Below are positions 1-8,667 of a stretch of DNA of 11,094 nucleotides, in pieces. The stretch is from NCBI GenBank assembly GCA_030770425.1, contig JASJFT010000098.1:157356-168449 (forward strand), written 5' to 3'. The notes under the pieces were generated by a model. The model did not search any database. It saw only the letters and a program-made list of their open reading frames with translations, and was not told the DNA's origin. Numbering within the stretch: position 1 is the first letter of the stretch; the number at the start of each line of letters is the position of its first letter. The translations under genes were made by a program, and so were the position numbers. The DNA is from Darksidea phi. Taxonomy: Eukaryota; Ascomycota; Dothideomycetes; Pleosporales; Lentitheciaceae.

Positions 1-540
1 AGGACTCACCTAGCCCGCAGAAATATCACCTGCCTCGCGCCCATGACTGGACTATATGCCAACGTGGTCACTAGCTAGGACAGCTAGGATGTAGGTACTG
101 TCTCGCGCTGTCCTGCGGGCGAGCCTGTCTAGTCCTATTAGCGAAGTCCACGCATGAATTCAATGTGAATCACAGTAACGAAGACCTGCCTAGCCCGCAG
201 AAATATCTTCGGCTTTGCACCAACTTCGCCCGCCAGGCAAGGTGTGTTGTCTCTCGCGCTGTCGTTGCGTCGTCTTCCTACGTGTTTCATCTCTGCTGCC
301 GTGTTTTTTCTGTATATCGCAATTAAATAGCTAAGCAGGCGGGTTCTCAGTCGTGTTTAGGGCGCAGCTTATCTTATCTTTGCTCTGTTAATGCCTGTGC
401 TTCTATGCACGTTCACGGGGACCAGGACAATGACTTGCCCATACGCTAGATGGTGATGTATTTAGAACTCTAGTTCCGGTTTCCTGTTGATATGTACAGG
501 AACTTCAGCCGATATTACACTCTTGGCGCACCGGCCATCG
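1..540. other. Gene-free left flank
   Basis: No open frame with coding character was found on either strand. The stretch holds a pair of 19-bp direct repeats (9-27 and 189-207) and a second shared 12-mer, TCTCGCGCTGTC (101-112 and 252-263). This suggests two diverged copies of a roughly 150-180 bp unit. CTAGCTAG-type palindromic bits occur at 70-90. No RNA gene was recognised. Confidence 0.6.
9..207. repeat. 19-bp direct repeat pair, 180 bp apart
   Basis: CCTAGCCCGCAGAAATATC occurs identically at 9-27 and 189-207. Both copies are followed 75-145 bp later by TCTCGCGCTGTC. The order is the same but the spacing differs, which fits two diverged copies of a longer dispersed or tandem unit. The left copy lies at the window edge, so more copies may exist outside. 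Confidence 0.7.
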
Positions 541-574
541 AGTGAGTGAGCCCATACCGTGCCGTAGTTGCGCA

Positions 575-677
575 TTTCACGGTATTTTACAGTGTTTCAC
601 GGTATTTTACAGTGTTTCACGGTATTTTACAGTGTTTCACGGTATTTTACTGTATTTTGCTGTATTTCACGGTGTTT
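575..677. repeat. 20-bp tandem repeat array
   Basis: The unit TTTCACGGTATTTTACAGTG starts at 575, 595, 615 and 635; the last copy is diverged and two half units follow (655-677). Each unit is itself two related 10-mers (TTTCACGGTA and TTTTACAGTG), so the array grew from a 10-bp seed. An open frame crosses it only because the repeat lacks stops. Its TTTTACAGTG half resembles the TTTCACAGTG core of the array at the right end of the window. Confidence 0.9.
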
Positions 678-1024
678 GGGATGTTATGTTGACCTTTTTC
701 TACCCCCGTCAACGGCACCTAATCTATTGAGCTGCGTGCTTTGATCATATAATATTATCAGACTAGCTCACACACCAGATCAGGTCACATGACTGCTCCT
801 GCCATGGCAGCTACGCCTCATTCTGTTCTATATATAAAAGCTGCTCTATAATTATACAGAGCTTTCACAATCAACCGCAGTCTTCACTTCAATTTCTCAC
901 AGTGATTCATCCTAAGCCCTCACTGTGACAAATTTGCTGGCACACTTCAAGTGACTGGAGATCAGACCATTCCTTTGCTATTAGCCGTCCATCGGCCACA
1001 TACTTTATCTAATGATGGCTCCTC
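678..1024. other. Gene-free interval with a rightward promoter-like segment
   Basis: This is the 3' flank of the minus-strand SNF2-like gene. It contains a 12-bp perfect palindrome CTGCCATGGCAG (799-810), a TATA element (828-840), a pyrimidine-rich leader and two TCAC(A/T)GTGA nonamers (897-905 and 920-928). No well-supported gene lies in it. A 41-codon frame opens at ATG 1012 on the plus strand and overlaps the SNF2-like gene in antisense. Confidence 0.55.
828..840 (+). promoter_or_regulatory. TATA box of a rightward promoter candidate
   Basis: CTATATATAAAAG is followed 25-60 bp on by CT-rich, A-interrupted sequence typical of fungal transcript starts (about 868-900). Tandem ATGs at 1012 and 1015 follow. 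The palindrome CTGCCATGGCAG lies 18 bp upstream. Any transcript would run antisense into the last exon of the SNF2-like gene. Confidence 0.45.
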
Positions 1025-4000
1025 CTAGACCTCCACCGGGTTATCAGCCGCTCCGATCCCATCGCCCCCATCTTCTACTTCTATCGCCTTCGTCTTCGCC
1101 AACTTGCTGTTTGACACCTTTGAGAAATTTCTCTTCTCCATAATCCTAGAATCTACCCGGCTGTTCACGTTGTATAATAGCCGTACGCTAACGCGTTCTT
1201 CCTTCTGCCCGAAACGAATTGGTCGTCTCTTAAACTGTTCGTACTTCTCAAGCCGTGGTAGGGGAGACTCGACAATAACATGGTTCGCAGCTACTAGGCT
1301 GACACCTTCCGCAAAGAGCTCCACGTTCGTAACTAATATTCGAAGGGGGTGGCCAATGTCGTTGAAGATATCAACGTACATCCTACGATCGGGAAAACTC
1401 ATTCCGGAGTGGATAAGTGCAACAGGCTCGGAGCTATTCGCAAGTGTCTCTACGTCTTTATACTCTTTCAGCGTAGCACCAAGGTGTCTAGCGAGTCCCT
1501 ACTCTTGTTAGACTATAATTTTAGAATAAATTATCGTATACTTACCACCGCATATAGAAGGGCGATCACTGGCATCTTCGCGCCAATTAACACCTTGTGT
1601 TTCCGTAGTGTTCCATCATCATCAGCCGAATTTCCACTCTTGCGCGACTTCTCCGCGTTTTGAACATACTGGAGTATCCATGCCCACTTCTTATCGTGTT
1701 TCACAGCCTCATCGAACTCTGTCCATAGGCTAGACTGCCGTACGGTTGAGTATATTTCCTTCAAGGAATTTGCGTGTGTGTCAATGTCGTGTTTCCTACA
1801 AAAGTCGTTAAGGCATGGTGCGCTGCTCGCTACGCACAATGCATGATATGACTTGAGATGGGCGAGTGACGCCTGACTCGGCCCCATTCGTCTGTCTGCG
1901 CCATCTTCTCTCCTGCGTTCTTTCTCCTTCTTCTCGTTATTGACCTCGCGAGAGAATTGTTTGATGTGCTGTCTGCCGATTTTGTCGTATGAGATCGCCA
2001 CGTCCTGCTCGTCTAGCTCGATATTTGCCGTTGCAAGCAGCGGCTTACCGTCCAGCCTTTTGGTCTTGTCATCTCGTTCAATTACGAGCGTCTGGATGAT
2101 TTCGGCCATGATGGACATGTAGCTTTGGAATTCCGGGTCTGCCGCTAGATCGTAGACAGCGCCTGATGACTGAGCTCTCTTAGCTGCCTCGGTGTTGCCC
2201 ATACGGATTCGTTCGTAGTTGCGTACAAACTGCTCATAGGGGCGAATGCGCTGGTCCTTACCATGTTTATCTGGTCGCGGTTTTGTAGCCGTGTCGTGTT
2301 GATATGAGAGATATTGCAATACGGAGTCGTGCTTCTCTTGGGTCTTGTCGTGCGAGAACTCACCCTTATAATTGGGCGCCCACTCTGGTGTTGAAAGAAA
2401 ATGCGAGAAGTGGTTTGCAATAATGTTCGGTCCGTTCTCTCGTATCGTGCCAGATAGGAGCCAGTACCAAGCGTACCAACCCTGAGCTCGCCTGGCCTTT
2501 AACACCTGTAGACTACGCAGAGACGAGAATGCTTGAGAGGTCGTAGATACGAAGTTGTGGGCTTCGTCCCAAATATAGAGTGCAATGTCGACCAGTTTGT
2601 CTTCGCCGAGGCGTACGTCTTGGGTGTAATTGTTCCTTCCCGACTTCCTCCTCAGAGATACCTGGGCAATTGTTCTTTTGGTGCGTGTTCCCAAGGTTAA
2701 CGGCGTGACAACTGTCATGATCGAATGGGCTAGGTAGCTCGCGCTCACCGGGGTTGCATCGGAGGGAATGTCCTTCAGTGGTAGACCGGATTGCGTCACT
2801 ACCGATTGACCATCCTTCGCCACCTGTGCACGGTATCGCTTCATGTATTCATCATAGTCATCCGCCTTCCTAGGGTCTTCGTCGTCGTCTTCCTCTCCCT
2901 TCTCTTCGCCCCATATGGACACCGACGTCCATGCCCACTCGTGTGATTTGAGACTTGCAAAAGTCGTTGGCTTTACTGCCTTGATAACCGGATATGCGTT
3001 TTCTGGTGGCTCGCTGCTGAAGGCCGCTCTCCACTTTGCTTCGGTGTCGAGCTTTGCAACTCGGACTTCTTTCGCATACCGGATTTCCAGTTTCCGCGTC
3101 ATAACCTTGTATGTTGGCTCGTGGTCGATGGCCAACCTAAATGGCATGAATTCCAAGGCTAGTATCGGTGCGCGGTAAAATAGATCCAAGAGACAGTTTG
3201 CCCAGTCGCCGCCTGTATTTGGTACGATGGCCAATATGGTACAGCCGCTCGGCATTATATATTGATTTGTCCAATTATCTTTCGAACATGGGCATGGTAG
3301 CGGCCACCTATCTTGTGATGGGCATCGTCCATTTGTACCCTTAGGTAGGTGTACGCCGTTATCTTCGGACTTGGGTTTAGAATCTGAGGTACGTCGCCGT
3401 GATCGTTGGACCAGCTTTTTTAGTCGAGTTATCCAGTATAGCACAATAGGTTGAACGGCGTTAGGATGCGACTTTCCGGTACCTGGTCCTGATCCATCGC
3501 CGCCGCCGCCAAATGCCTCGTTCTGGCGCAGTTGCTCGCCCAGCGACTGCCACTGGTGAGGAAATAGGCCCGCACCCTCTGCCAATTTCCATTGCCTGGG
3601 GAATGGTATACGGTCATGCGTCGTACATAGTAGGTGGTAATCAAGCATGAACATATCTGCTGCGTTCCTAAAAGACTCCGGAGTCATACGTGCGCGGGAT
3701 TGCTCGAGTTCTTCATTCAGAACGCGGTTCGCTCTAGCGATTATATGTTAGTATTTTATAATGAATTCATAGTGAATTTACGGCGACTTACAGCTGAATT
3801 CGTTCTATTTCTTCCATCTCGGCCTTGTCAGCGTCTGTGTCCGCTATAACGCCGGCGAAATCATCGTTATCCTCAAACGAATCAAGACTTTCTTTGTCAT
3901 CGTCTGATAGATCTTCTGGGACGGTAAGACGAGGATCGAAACTCTCTCCATCATGCTTCCCTCCCCCGGCGTCTTTGCTGCCCGGGCCTGAGATGCCAGT

Positions 4001-5346
4001 GGGGGAGATTACGGGCGCTGAGGAAGATGGCAAGGGTACTGGTGTCATTGGCTTAGGGATGATGCCTTCACCTAATACTAGGATGTCGTTATCTCCTATG
4101 TTATATGTGGTCAGATCACTGTAATTCATAGTAAATGTCTGACTCATACCTTTACTATTGTCTCTCGAAGCCTGTGTCGGCTGAACGGCCTCGCCTTTAC
4201 CACCGTTTGAGCGTCCGGTCGCCTCGCCTGCTGTATAGTTAGATCCCGAACATTACTATTGTAGAAGCCATATCTATACCTCCGGGTTGTCGTAGTGGTG
4301 GTAGAGGTAGCGGCGATGCCTTCTCTCTTCTCTCCTTGTTTCGTAGTATATCACATAGGTCGCCGAGGTCGTCATCTGTTATAGTTGTTAGTAATCTTGC
4401 CATCGTTAGATTGGAAGGTAGACATACCCGTCCGCTTCGTACCTGGTACTGCAAGTACTACATTCCACTCGGCGCGGCCACTGTCTACCAGTAGCTGCAC
4501 TTCTGTCTGGAACACGCCATCCGAGCCTAGCTTAAGTGGGCCACTACTACTTGGCCAGAATATGCTGAAGTCCTCCGTGCCATAGTCGAGTGCCTTTGCG
4601 TTCTCGCTTATAACGTGCCTCAGTTTTGCGATTTCTACTGAGTACGGGCCAATCTCGCCATCTTCTCTCAAAGCCATCATGTCTTCGTGGTCTGATCTGA
4701 TAAATGAGGACATCCTGGCTGAGAACAGCTTCTCAGCCCCTTTGCCGATCGTGTAGAAGTTAAGTCGGATTTCACCAAATGATCGACCAGTAGTCGGTGC
4801 AACTTGTTGACCTATGCTTAGTTTGTTCAGGTCTCTTGTGCCAATCGTGTCTGCGCTGACCGCGGATCCGGCGGAAGCCCTTCGCGGTTGCTTGGTGTCT
4901 GATTGCGATGTAGTGGTACTGATGGGCGTCGGAGTCGAATGCGTACTCTCGCCAGATTCTTGCTTGGTTCTGGACCTCCCGCCTTTTGTTGCCTCTTTCC
5001 AGATACCGAGTAGCGCTGCCATATGCCACGCTTCTGCGTCGACTGCAGGTAGCTTATTGGCAGGGACTTCCCAAAATGACTTGAACCGTTCGTCGCCTTT
5101 GAGCTCGTTAAATATCGCGTTGCGCGCGTCTTTGTATGCTGCGGTATTGGGATTGCTAGTCGTAAGGGTCTCATCGTTGCTGGCCTCTTTCGACATGAAC
5201 TTCTTCATCTGATCGAAGACGCCCTTCTGCGCATTGCCGAGGCCCAAACCCGCTAGTATGATGCCTTGCGGCATTTGGTTCGGATATAGTTTCGCGGTTT
5301 CGGAATACCATTGAGGCGTCCCCACTATTGACTTGATTTTCGACAT
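1025..5346 (-). CDS. SNF2-like superfamily 2 helicase/ATPase, five exons
   Basis: Inferred exons (minus strand): 5346-4428, 4375-4280, 4230-3792, 3733-1546 and 1498-1025, giving about 1371 residues. The introns are 52, 49, 58 and 47 nt and every junction keeps the frame. Residues 1-122 are unrecognised and 123-186 are a Ser/Thr/Pro linker. Residues 188-302 are a PB1-like segment and 303-500 a flexible acidic stretch. The motor then shows LFPHQ (541-545), P-loop GTGKS (569-573), ILAIVPNTGGDW (651-662), DEAH (874-877), LLSGT (910-914), motif V (about 1272-1289) and motif VI QFKRRPIRFGQ (1302-1312). The order and the C-terminal Q...R..RFGQ are those of SNF2 translocases, which remodel nucleic acid-protein complexes using ATP. 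The P-loop is GTGKS rather than the usual GLGKT. A two-gene reading (5346-4239 and 4147-1025) exists if intron 2, whose donor GTATAG is weak, is not removed; only 91 nt would then separate the genes. The nuclear role is inferred. Confidence 0.8.
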
Positions 5347-5543
5347 CTCTATCCGTCCTATATGTGTCAGCAGCTGAGCGCCTTTTTATGTGGGTCGTTT
5401 ACCTTTCGTCCTTACAGTGCCGTGTTCTGAAAACCCGCATACGATGAGGTGGTGGCCTTCAGAGTGGTTTGTTGATTCTGGTAGGTGGAAATATGTTAAC
5501 TCATCTACTGCAGTTTGCAATTCGTGGCGGTGGACGAGTCGGG

Positions 5544-5560
5544 CACGTGACTGACGTCAG
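5544..5560. promoter_or_regulatory. E-box plus perfect CRE in the divergent promoter
   Basis: CACGTG (5544-5549) is followed two bases later by TGACGTCA (5552-5559), which sits inside the 10-bp palindrome CTGACGTCAG. These are the consensus sites for bHLH and ATF/CREB-type bZIP factors. They lie about 200 bp upstream of the SNF2-like start and about 525 bp upstream of the 317-residue gene, so they could serve both genes. Binding is inferred from the sequence only. Confidence 0.55.
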
Positions 5561-5618
5561 CTCTCATTTTGTGGGCCCATTCCCGCATAAACTCCTTCAC
5601 CGCATATGATTACAGACT

Positions 5619-6049
5619 AAGCTGTCACGTCAGCTCTCTCTCACAAGCCGCCACCCTCTCTTGTTACCGGATATCCTCTCATCAAGCTATCGCGTCAGCT
5701 CACCATCACAAACCATCGCCTCGCCATCACAAACCACCATCCTCGCTATCGTAAACAGCCATCTTCGCTATTACAAACCGTTATCCGCATTAAGCTGTCG
5801 CGTCAGTTCGCTACCACAGACCGCCCATCACTCTAAGCTGTCCCGTCGGCTACCTATCACAGACCGCTATCGTCTCTAAGCTGTCGCGTCAGTTCGCTAC
5901 CACAGACCGCCCATCACTCTAAGCTGTCCCGTCGGCTCCCTATCACAGACCGCTATCGTCTCTAAGCTGTCCCGTCAGCTCTCCATCACAAACCGCTCCT
6001 CACTCTAAGCTGTCCCGTCGGCTCCCTATTACAGACCGCTTCTCCCGTA
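5619..6049. repeat. 43-bp tandem array in the divergent intergenic region
   Basis: Six units begin with AAGCTGTC at 5792, 5835, 5878, 5921, 5964 and 6007, exactly 43 bp apart. The units at 5792 and 5878 match each other, as do those at 5835 and 5921, so an 86-bp dimer has been duplicated. Diverged starts lie at 5619 and 5684. Between them, four ATCACAAACC-like blocks (5705, 5726, 5748, 5770) recur every 21-22 bp. Most units keep CGTCAG or CGTCGG, the half of the CRE found at 5552. The array ends 35 bp before the ATG at 6085, so it fills the promoter and 5' leader of that gene. Confidence 0.9.
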
Positions 6050-6084
6050 TTCTCAAACTTCATCAAAGCGCTTTCTCTATAGCA

Positions 6085-7038
6085 ATGCCATCATCAGGGC
6101 CACGCGCAGACGACACGAAGAATCCGACATACTACGAGCGCCGCGCTGGTCACGCCCCTCCTACAGCTGAGTTCTATGACCAGCGGAAATCGGATGGCAG
6201 CCGCGCAAATGTCGAGTACTCAGACGAAAAGTTCGTAACCGGCTTTAACCTGAAATGTGGCGAGTTCTATCGTCTGCGCGAGCATATAGCTATAACTATG
6301 CTCCTACCAGACAACCTCTACGATAAAGACTTTACCAAGCTGGACGCAAAATGGCATCTCTATGAGGTTTACGATTTCTTAAAGTCGGAACTGAGCGGTA
6401 GAGTTGAAGCGCAGCCCAAAGCGCCTGCTTATTGGGTTCATATTATGATCGTCAAGTTTGTAACTGCGGTTGCGAATTGGATGAAAGACCACCGAGCAAA
6501 TTTCAGCGAGGCTATTCCAGTCATACCTCGCGACGCAAGATGGAAATGGGGCCCGCATAGGGAGAGTCCCCCTTATGAAGGTTATTACCAATACCAGCAT
6601 CTTGAGATTTTGCTAAAGTCTCCCGGCCAGTCTTATAAGCTGCAGATGTCATCTATCCTTGGACCTGACCACAAATTTAGTCCTAAGGATATTGATATCG
6701 AGGATATCCAGTTTGAGACACTACGGAGCCTTCTCTCCCAGCGTCCGCAGGTACCATTCAAAGAGACGACCCATCGACTTGCATACCTTTCCTCCAATGA
6801 TGATACGATGATTCATATCTACGATAATGAATCTTTACAGACTGCAGTTGTCAGTCTTCTAAAGATGCATAACCCAACTATTGAATTCCACATCATTGCC
6901 AATACTGCTAAAGGCGCCGAGTCTGCCGGTAGCCACCATACTCCTAACGAAAATCGCAAACCGCCAAAAAAGAAAAGAAAGGCAGGAAAAGACAGAGGTG
7001 GTCCGAGGAGGAAAGGCATAATGACTGTACATATGTAA
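6085..7038 (+). CDS. Basic-tailed nuclear-type protein of unknown function
   Basis: A single exon encodes 317 residues; no named family was recognised. The first 50 residues are polar and probably disordered. Residues 55-135 are predicted mostly helical (YEVYDFLKSEL, VKFVTAVANWM). Residues 171-274 form a beta-rich segment (LEILLKSP, MSSILGPDH, LRSLLSQ, MIHIYDNESLQTAVVSLL, IEFHII) that resembles residues 188-302 of the divergent SNF2-like protein. The tail has an SV40-type nuclear localisation signal, PPKKKRK (293-299), followed by GGPRRKG. No transmembrane segment or signal peptide is seen. The start is the first ATG after the repeat array, with a pyrimidine-rich leader. The TAA stop lies inside a GTAAGG donor-like string (7035), so a longer spliced form cannot be excluded. 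A scaffold or adaptor role for the SNF2-like protein is inferred. Confidence 0.8.
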   Translation: MPSSGPRADDTKNPTYYERRAGHAPPTAEFYDQRKSDGSRANVEYSDEKFVTGFNLKCGEFYRLREHIAITMLLPDNLYDKDFTKLDAKWHLYEVYDFLKSELSGRVEAQPKAPAYWVHIMIVKFVTAVANWMKDHRANFSEAIPVIPRDARWKWGPHRESPPYEGYYQYQHLEILLKSPGQSYKLQMSSILGPDHKFSPKDIDIEDIQFETLRSLLSQRPQVPFKETTHRLAYLSSNDDTMIHIYDNESLQTAVVSLLKMHNPTIEFHIIANTAKGAESAGSHHTPNENRKPPKKKRKAGKDRGGPRRKGIMTVHM

Positions 7039-7374
7039 GGTGCAGTTTTTGTCTGTAATATGAGAGAAGGAAGTGGGGAGCCTGTTCGCTTGACGGAAGT
7101 AGAACTGTAGTTTGGGCAGACAAGTAACGATGATCGAAGAGAATGGAGCTAGTATGAGCTTGAAGAGAATGGAGTTAGTATGAGCTTTAAGATGGTTAGT
7201 ATGAGCCGAGGTTGGTATAGTTGAGGGAAAGGTAAGCGTGATTCGAAGAAGAGAACCTTTAGCAAGTTCCAAGCATTCATTGTACACACTTGACTATTGT
7301 CTTTATGTTACATTGTAAATCACTGTATATCACTGTGAGGACGTAGATGTGTGAGACCGCGTTAATTGGAATAG
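7039..7374. other. 3' flank of the 317-residue gene
   Basis: No gene is seen. TAGTATGAGC recurs at 7150-7159, 7176-7185 and 7197-7206 inside an imperfect 21-26 bp repeat. Further on lies a doubled ATCACTGT (about 7319-7337) that ends in the nonamer TCACTGTGA (7330-7338). No clear polyadenylation signal was identified. Confidence 0.5.
7150..7206. repeat. Short imperfect direct repeats
   Basis: There are three copies of TAGTATGAGC, 26 and 21 bp apart. The first two sit in a longer shared context, GAATGGAG(C/T)TAGTATGAGC. They occupy the probable 3' untranslated region of the upstream gene. Confidence 0.65.
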
Positions 7375-8280
7375 CTCTGTAGGAGAGCTGTTTTATACAA
7401 AGGCTCCTCGACACGCTATCACTACGGTTCGTCTGACGGGACATTCGTTATTATTAAAGATTTACCGGCACGTGCACCTGACTATACTACATCATCTTTA
7501 CCTCTAGATCTCGCTCACTCTAGTAGAAGGCAAATTAATGACAATGTTTCTATAAGACGTATTATTCCTTTACCTAAGCTCATTCTTGACGAAGATAAGG
7601 ATACTAAGGCCGCCGGGCCTGTATCGACGGGTATATTACCGATAGAGGAGGCTCCTATAGACAGGAGGTATAGTAAGAGTGTCAACTATTCAGACCGTTT
7701 TCACTTTAATCAACTTGCGGCTGCTAGGTTTGAAGAAGACCAAGTCGGTACAGATACGCCATCTGAGCTTAGCTCAGCTCTCTCCAACATACCAGACCCA
7801 CCCGAATTAGGAGCGATTACCGAACCTCCAGTCAAGTCATCTAGTAGAGATGAATTACTAAAGTAAGCAGCTTATCTTCTTCCACTCCGAGGTCGCTTTG
7901 ATACCGCATTCGCTACAGTACTAGTGGGCACTACAAAGTACCTTACCTCTTTTTTATAGCTATTTCCAGATTTCGGTCTGATCCCGATATCAAAACACGA
8001 ATTACCTAATAAGAGATTCCGTAGGAGTGATCTTATTAATTGTAGATATTCAGTCAAAGTCCAAGTACGCGATATCCACTAAATAGAGGATAATGTATAT
8101 TATGAATTTATTAATATGCATACGGTGACTATATTAGTAAAGGGCATAAAGGTGGAAGAGATGCTCTCAGCCTTCCGAGGCTTCGCGGTCACGGTACAAG
8201 CTTTACCTCTACCAATACATGCAGATGAGTAGTTCATTTATATCATTAAGGAACTAGCCCTCACCGACAAATATGGATAA
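7375..8280 (+). pseudogene. Decayed coding remnant, unidentified
   Basis: The frame starting at 7375 runs 163 codons without a stop and without any ATG, which is improbable for non-coding DNA. The same frame then continues with protein-like sequence broken by stops at 7864 (TAA), 7957 (TAG), 8080 (TAA), 8230 (TAG) and 8278 (TAA). The encoded segment is acidic and proline-rich near 7740-7860 (for example SNIPDPPELGAITEP). No catalytic motif was recognised. Codon use favours CTA, TTA, ATA and AGT more than the flanking intact genes. A transposon or degraded gene is likely, but the family is unknown. On the minus strand, 8078-7872 is also open and ends in a basic KRPRSGRR tail, so the original strand of that part is uncertain. 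Confidence 0.45.
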
Positions 8281-8640
8281 GCTCGCCATTCTTACTCGCA
8301 CGAGACGCGCCCCACTCCGGATTAAGTACAACTCCCCATGATAAAGAAAGAGACGGCTTTCTCTTACCAAGGCGGAGTAAAACGGTACGAGGATCAGCGA
8401 CCATCTTACTATTACATGTCCATACTAAAAGAACATCCTCCGGAATCCCACAGCAAACCATATAAAAATTTGGCCGATGCATCCCACCTCCGACGACAGA
8501 ATTCTTCGTTCCATTAAAGATTGCTCTACCAGTATTAGGTTTACCCTCACCTCCGTCGCACCTTCCTCCATCGCACCATCCTCACACCCCGACCAACACT
8601 CCACTCTGGATCGCGGCGCTCTTTTACCCACAGCCTAACT
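8281..8640. other. Degenerate sequence with short open frames on both strands
   Basis: Several frames are open for 50-75 codons, including plus-strand 8250-8462 and minus-strand 8482-8261, but none has a convincing start, intron boundary or family motif. It appears to continue the decayed region before it. It also holds the promoter of the next gene (TATAAAAA at 8461) and a 16-bp imperfect duplication (CCTCCGTCGCACC / CCTCCATCGCACC, about 8549-8577). Confidence 0.4.
8461..8468 (+). promoter_or_regulatory. TATA box candidate of the exonuclease gene
   Basis: TATAAAAA lies about 200 bp upstream of the ATG at 8668. C-rich leader sequence (8535-8600) lies between. It is the only good TATA element near this start. 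Confidence 0.35.
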
Positions 8641-8667
8641 GCGACAATCAAAGAAAGTCACGCCAGC

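Noticed and set aside
542..730. 62-codon plus-strand open frame
   Set aside because: It runs through the 20-bp tandem array; its peptide is just the repeat translated, with no start context or family match.
1104..1663. Plus-strand open frames opposite the end of the SNF2-like gene
   Set aside because: They mirror well-conserved helicase motifs on the minus strand, so they are antisense shadows.
4814..5212. 132-codon plus-strand frame opposite exon 1 of the SNF2-like gene
   Set aside because: It is antisense to a frame with shared-domain signal and good splice sites, and has no independent support.
5403..5556. Possible extra 5' exon of the SNF2-like gene on the minus strand
   Set aside because: About 50 codons are open and a GTAAAC donor and TAG acceptor could be phased, but there is no ATG, an in-frame TGA at 5559-5557, and no acceptor before it; chance explains this.
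5569..5879. Two plus-strand frames of 61 and 72 codons
   Set aside because: They lie in the 43-bp and 21-bp repeats and encode only repeat-derived sequence.
5619..6049. CRISPR-like reading of the 43-bp array
   Set aside because: Units are head-to-tail with no unique spacers, and the context is eukaryotic.
6859..7287. 142-codon minus-strand frame
   Set aside because: It overlaps the end of the 317-residue gene, whose nuclear signal and shared domain mark the plus strand as coding.
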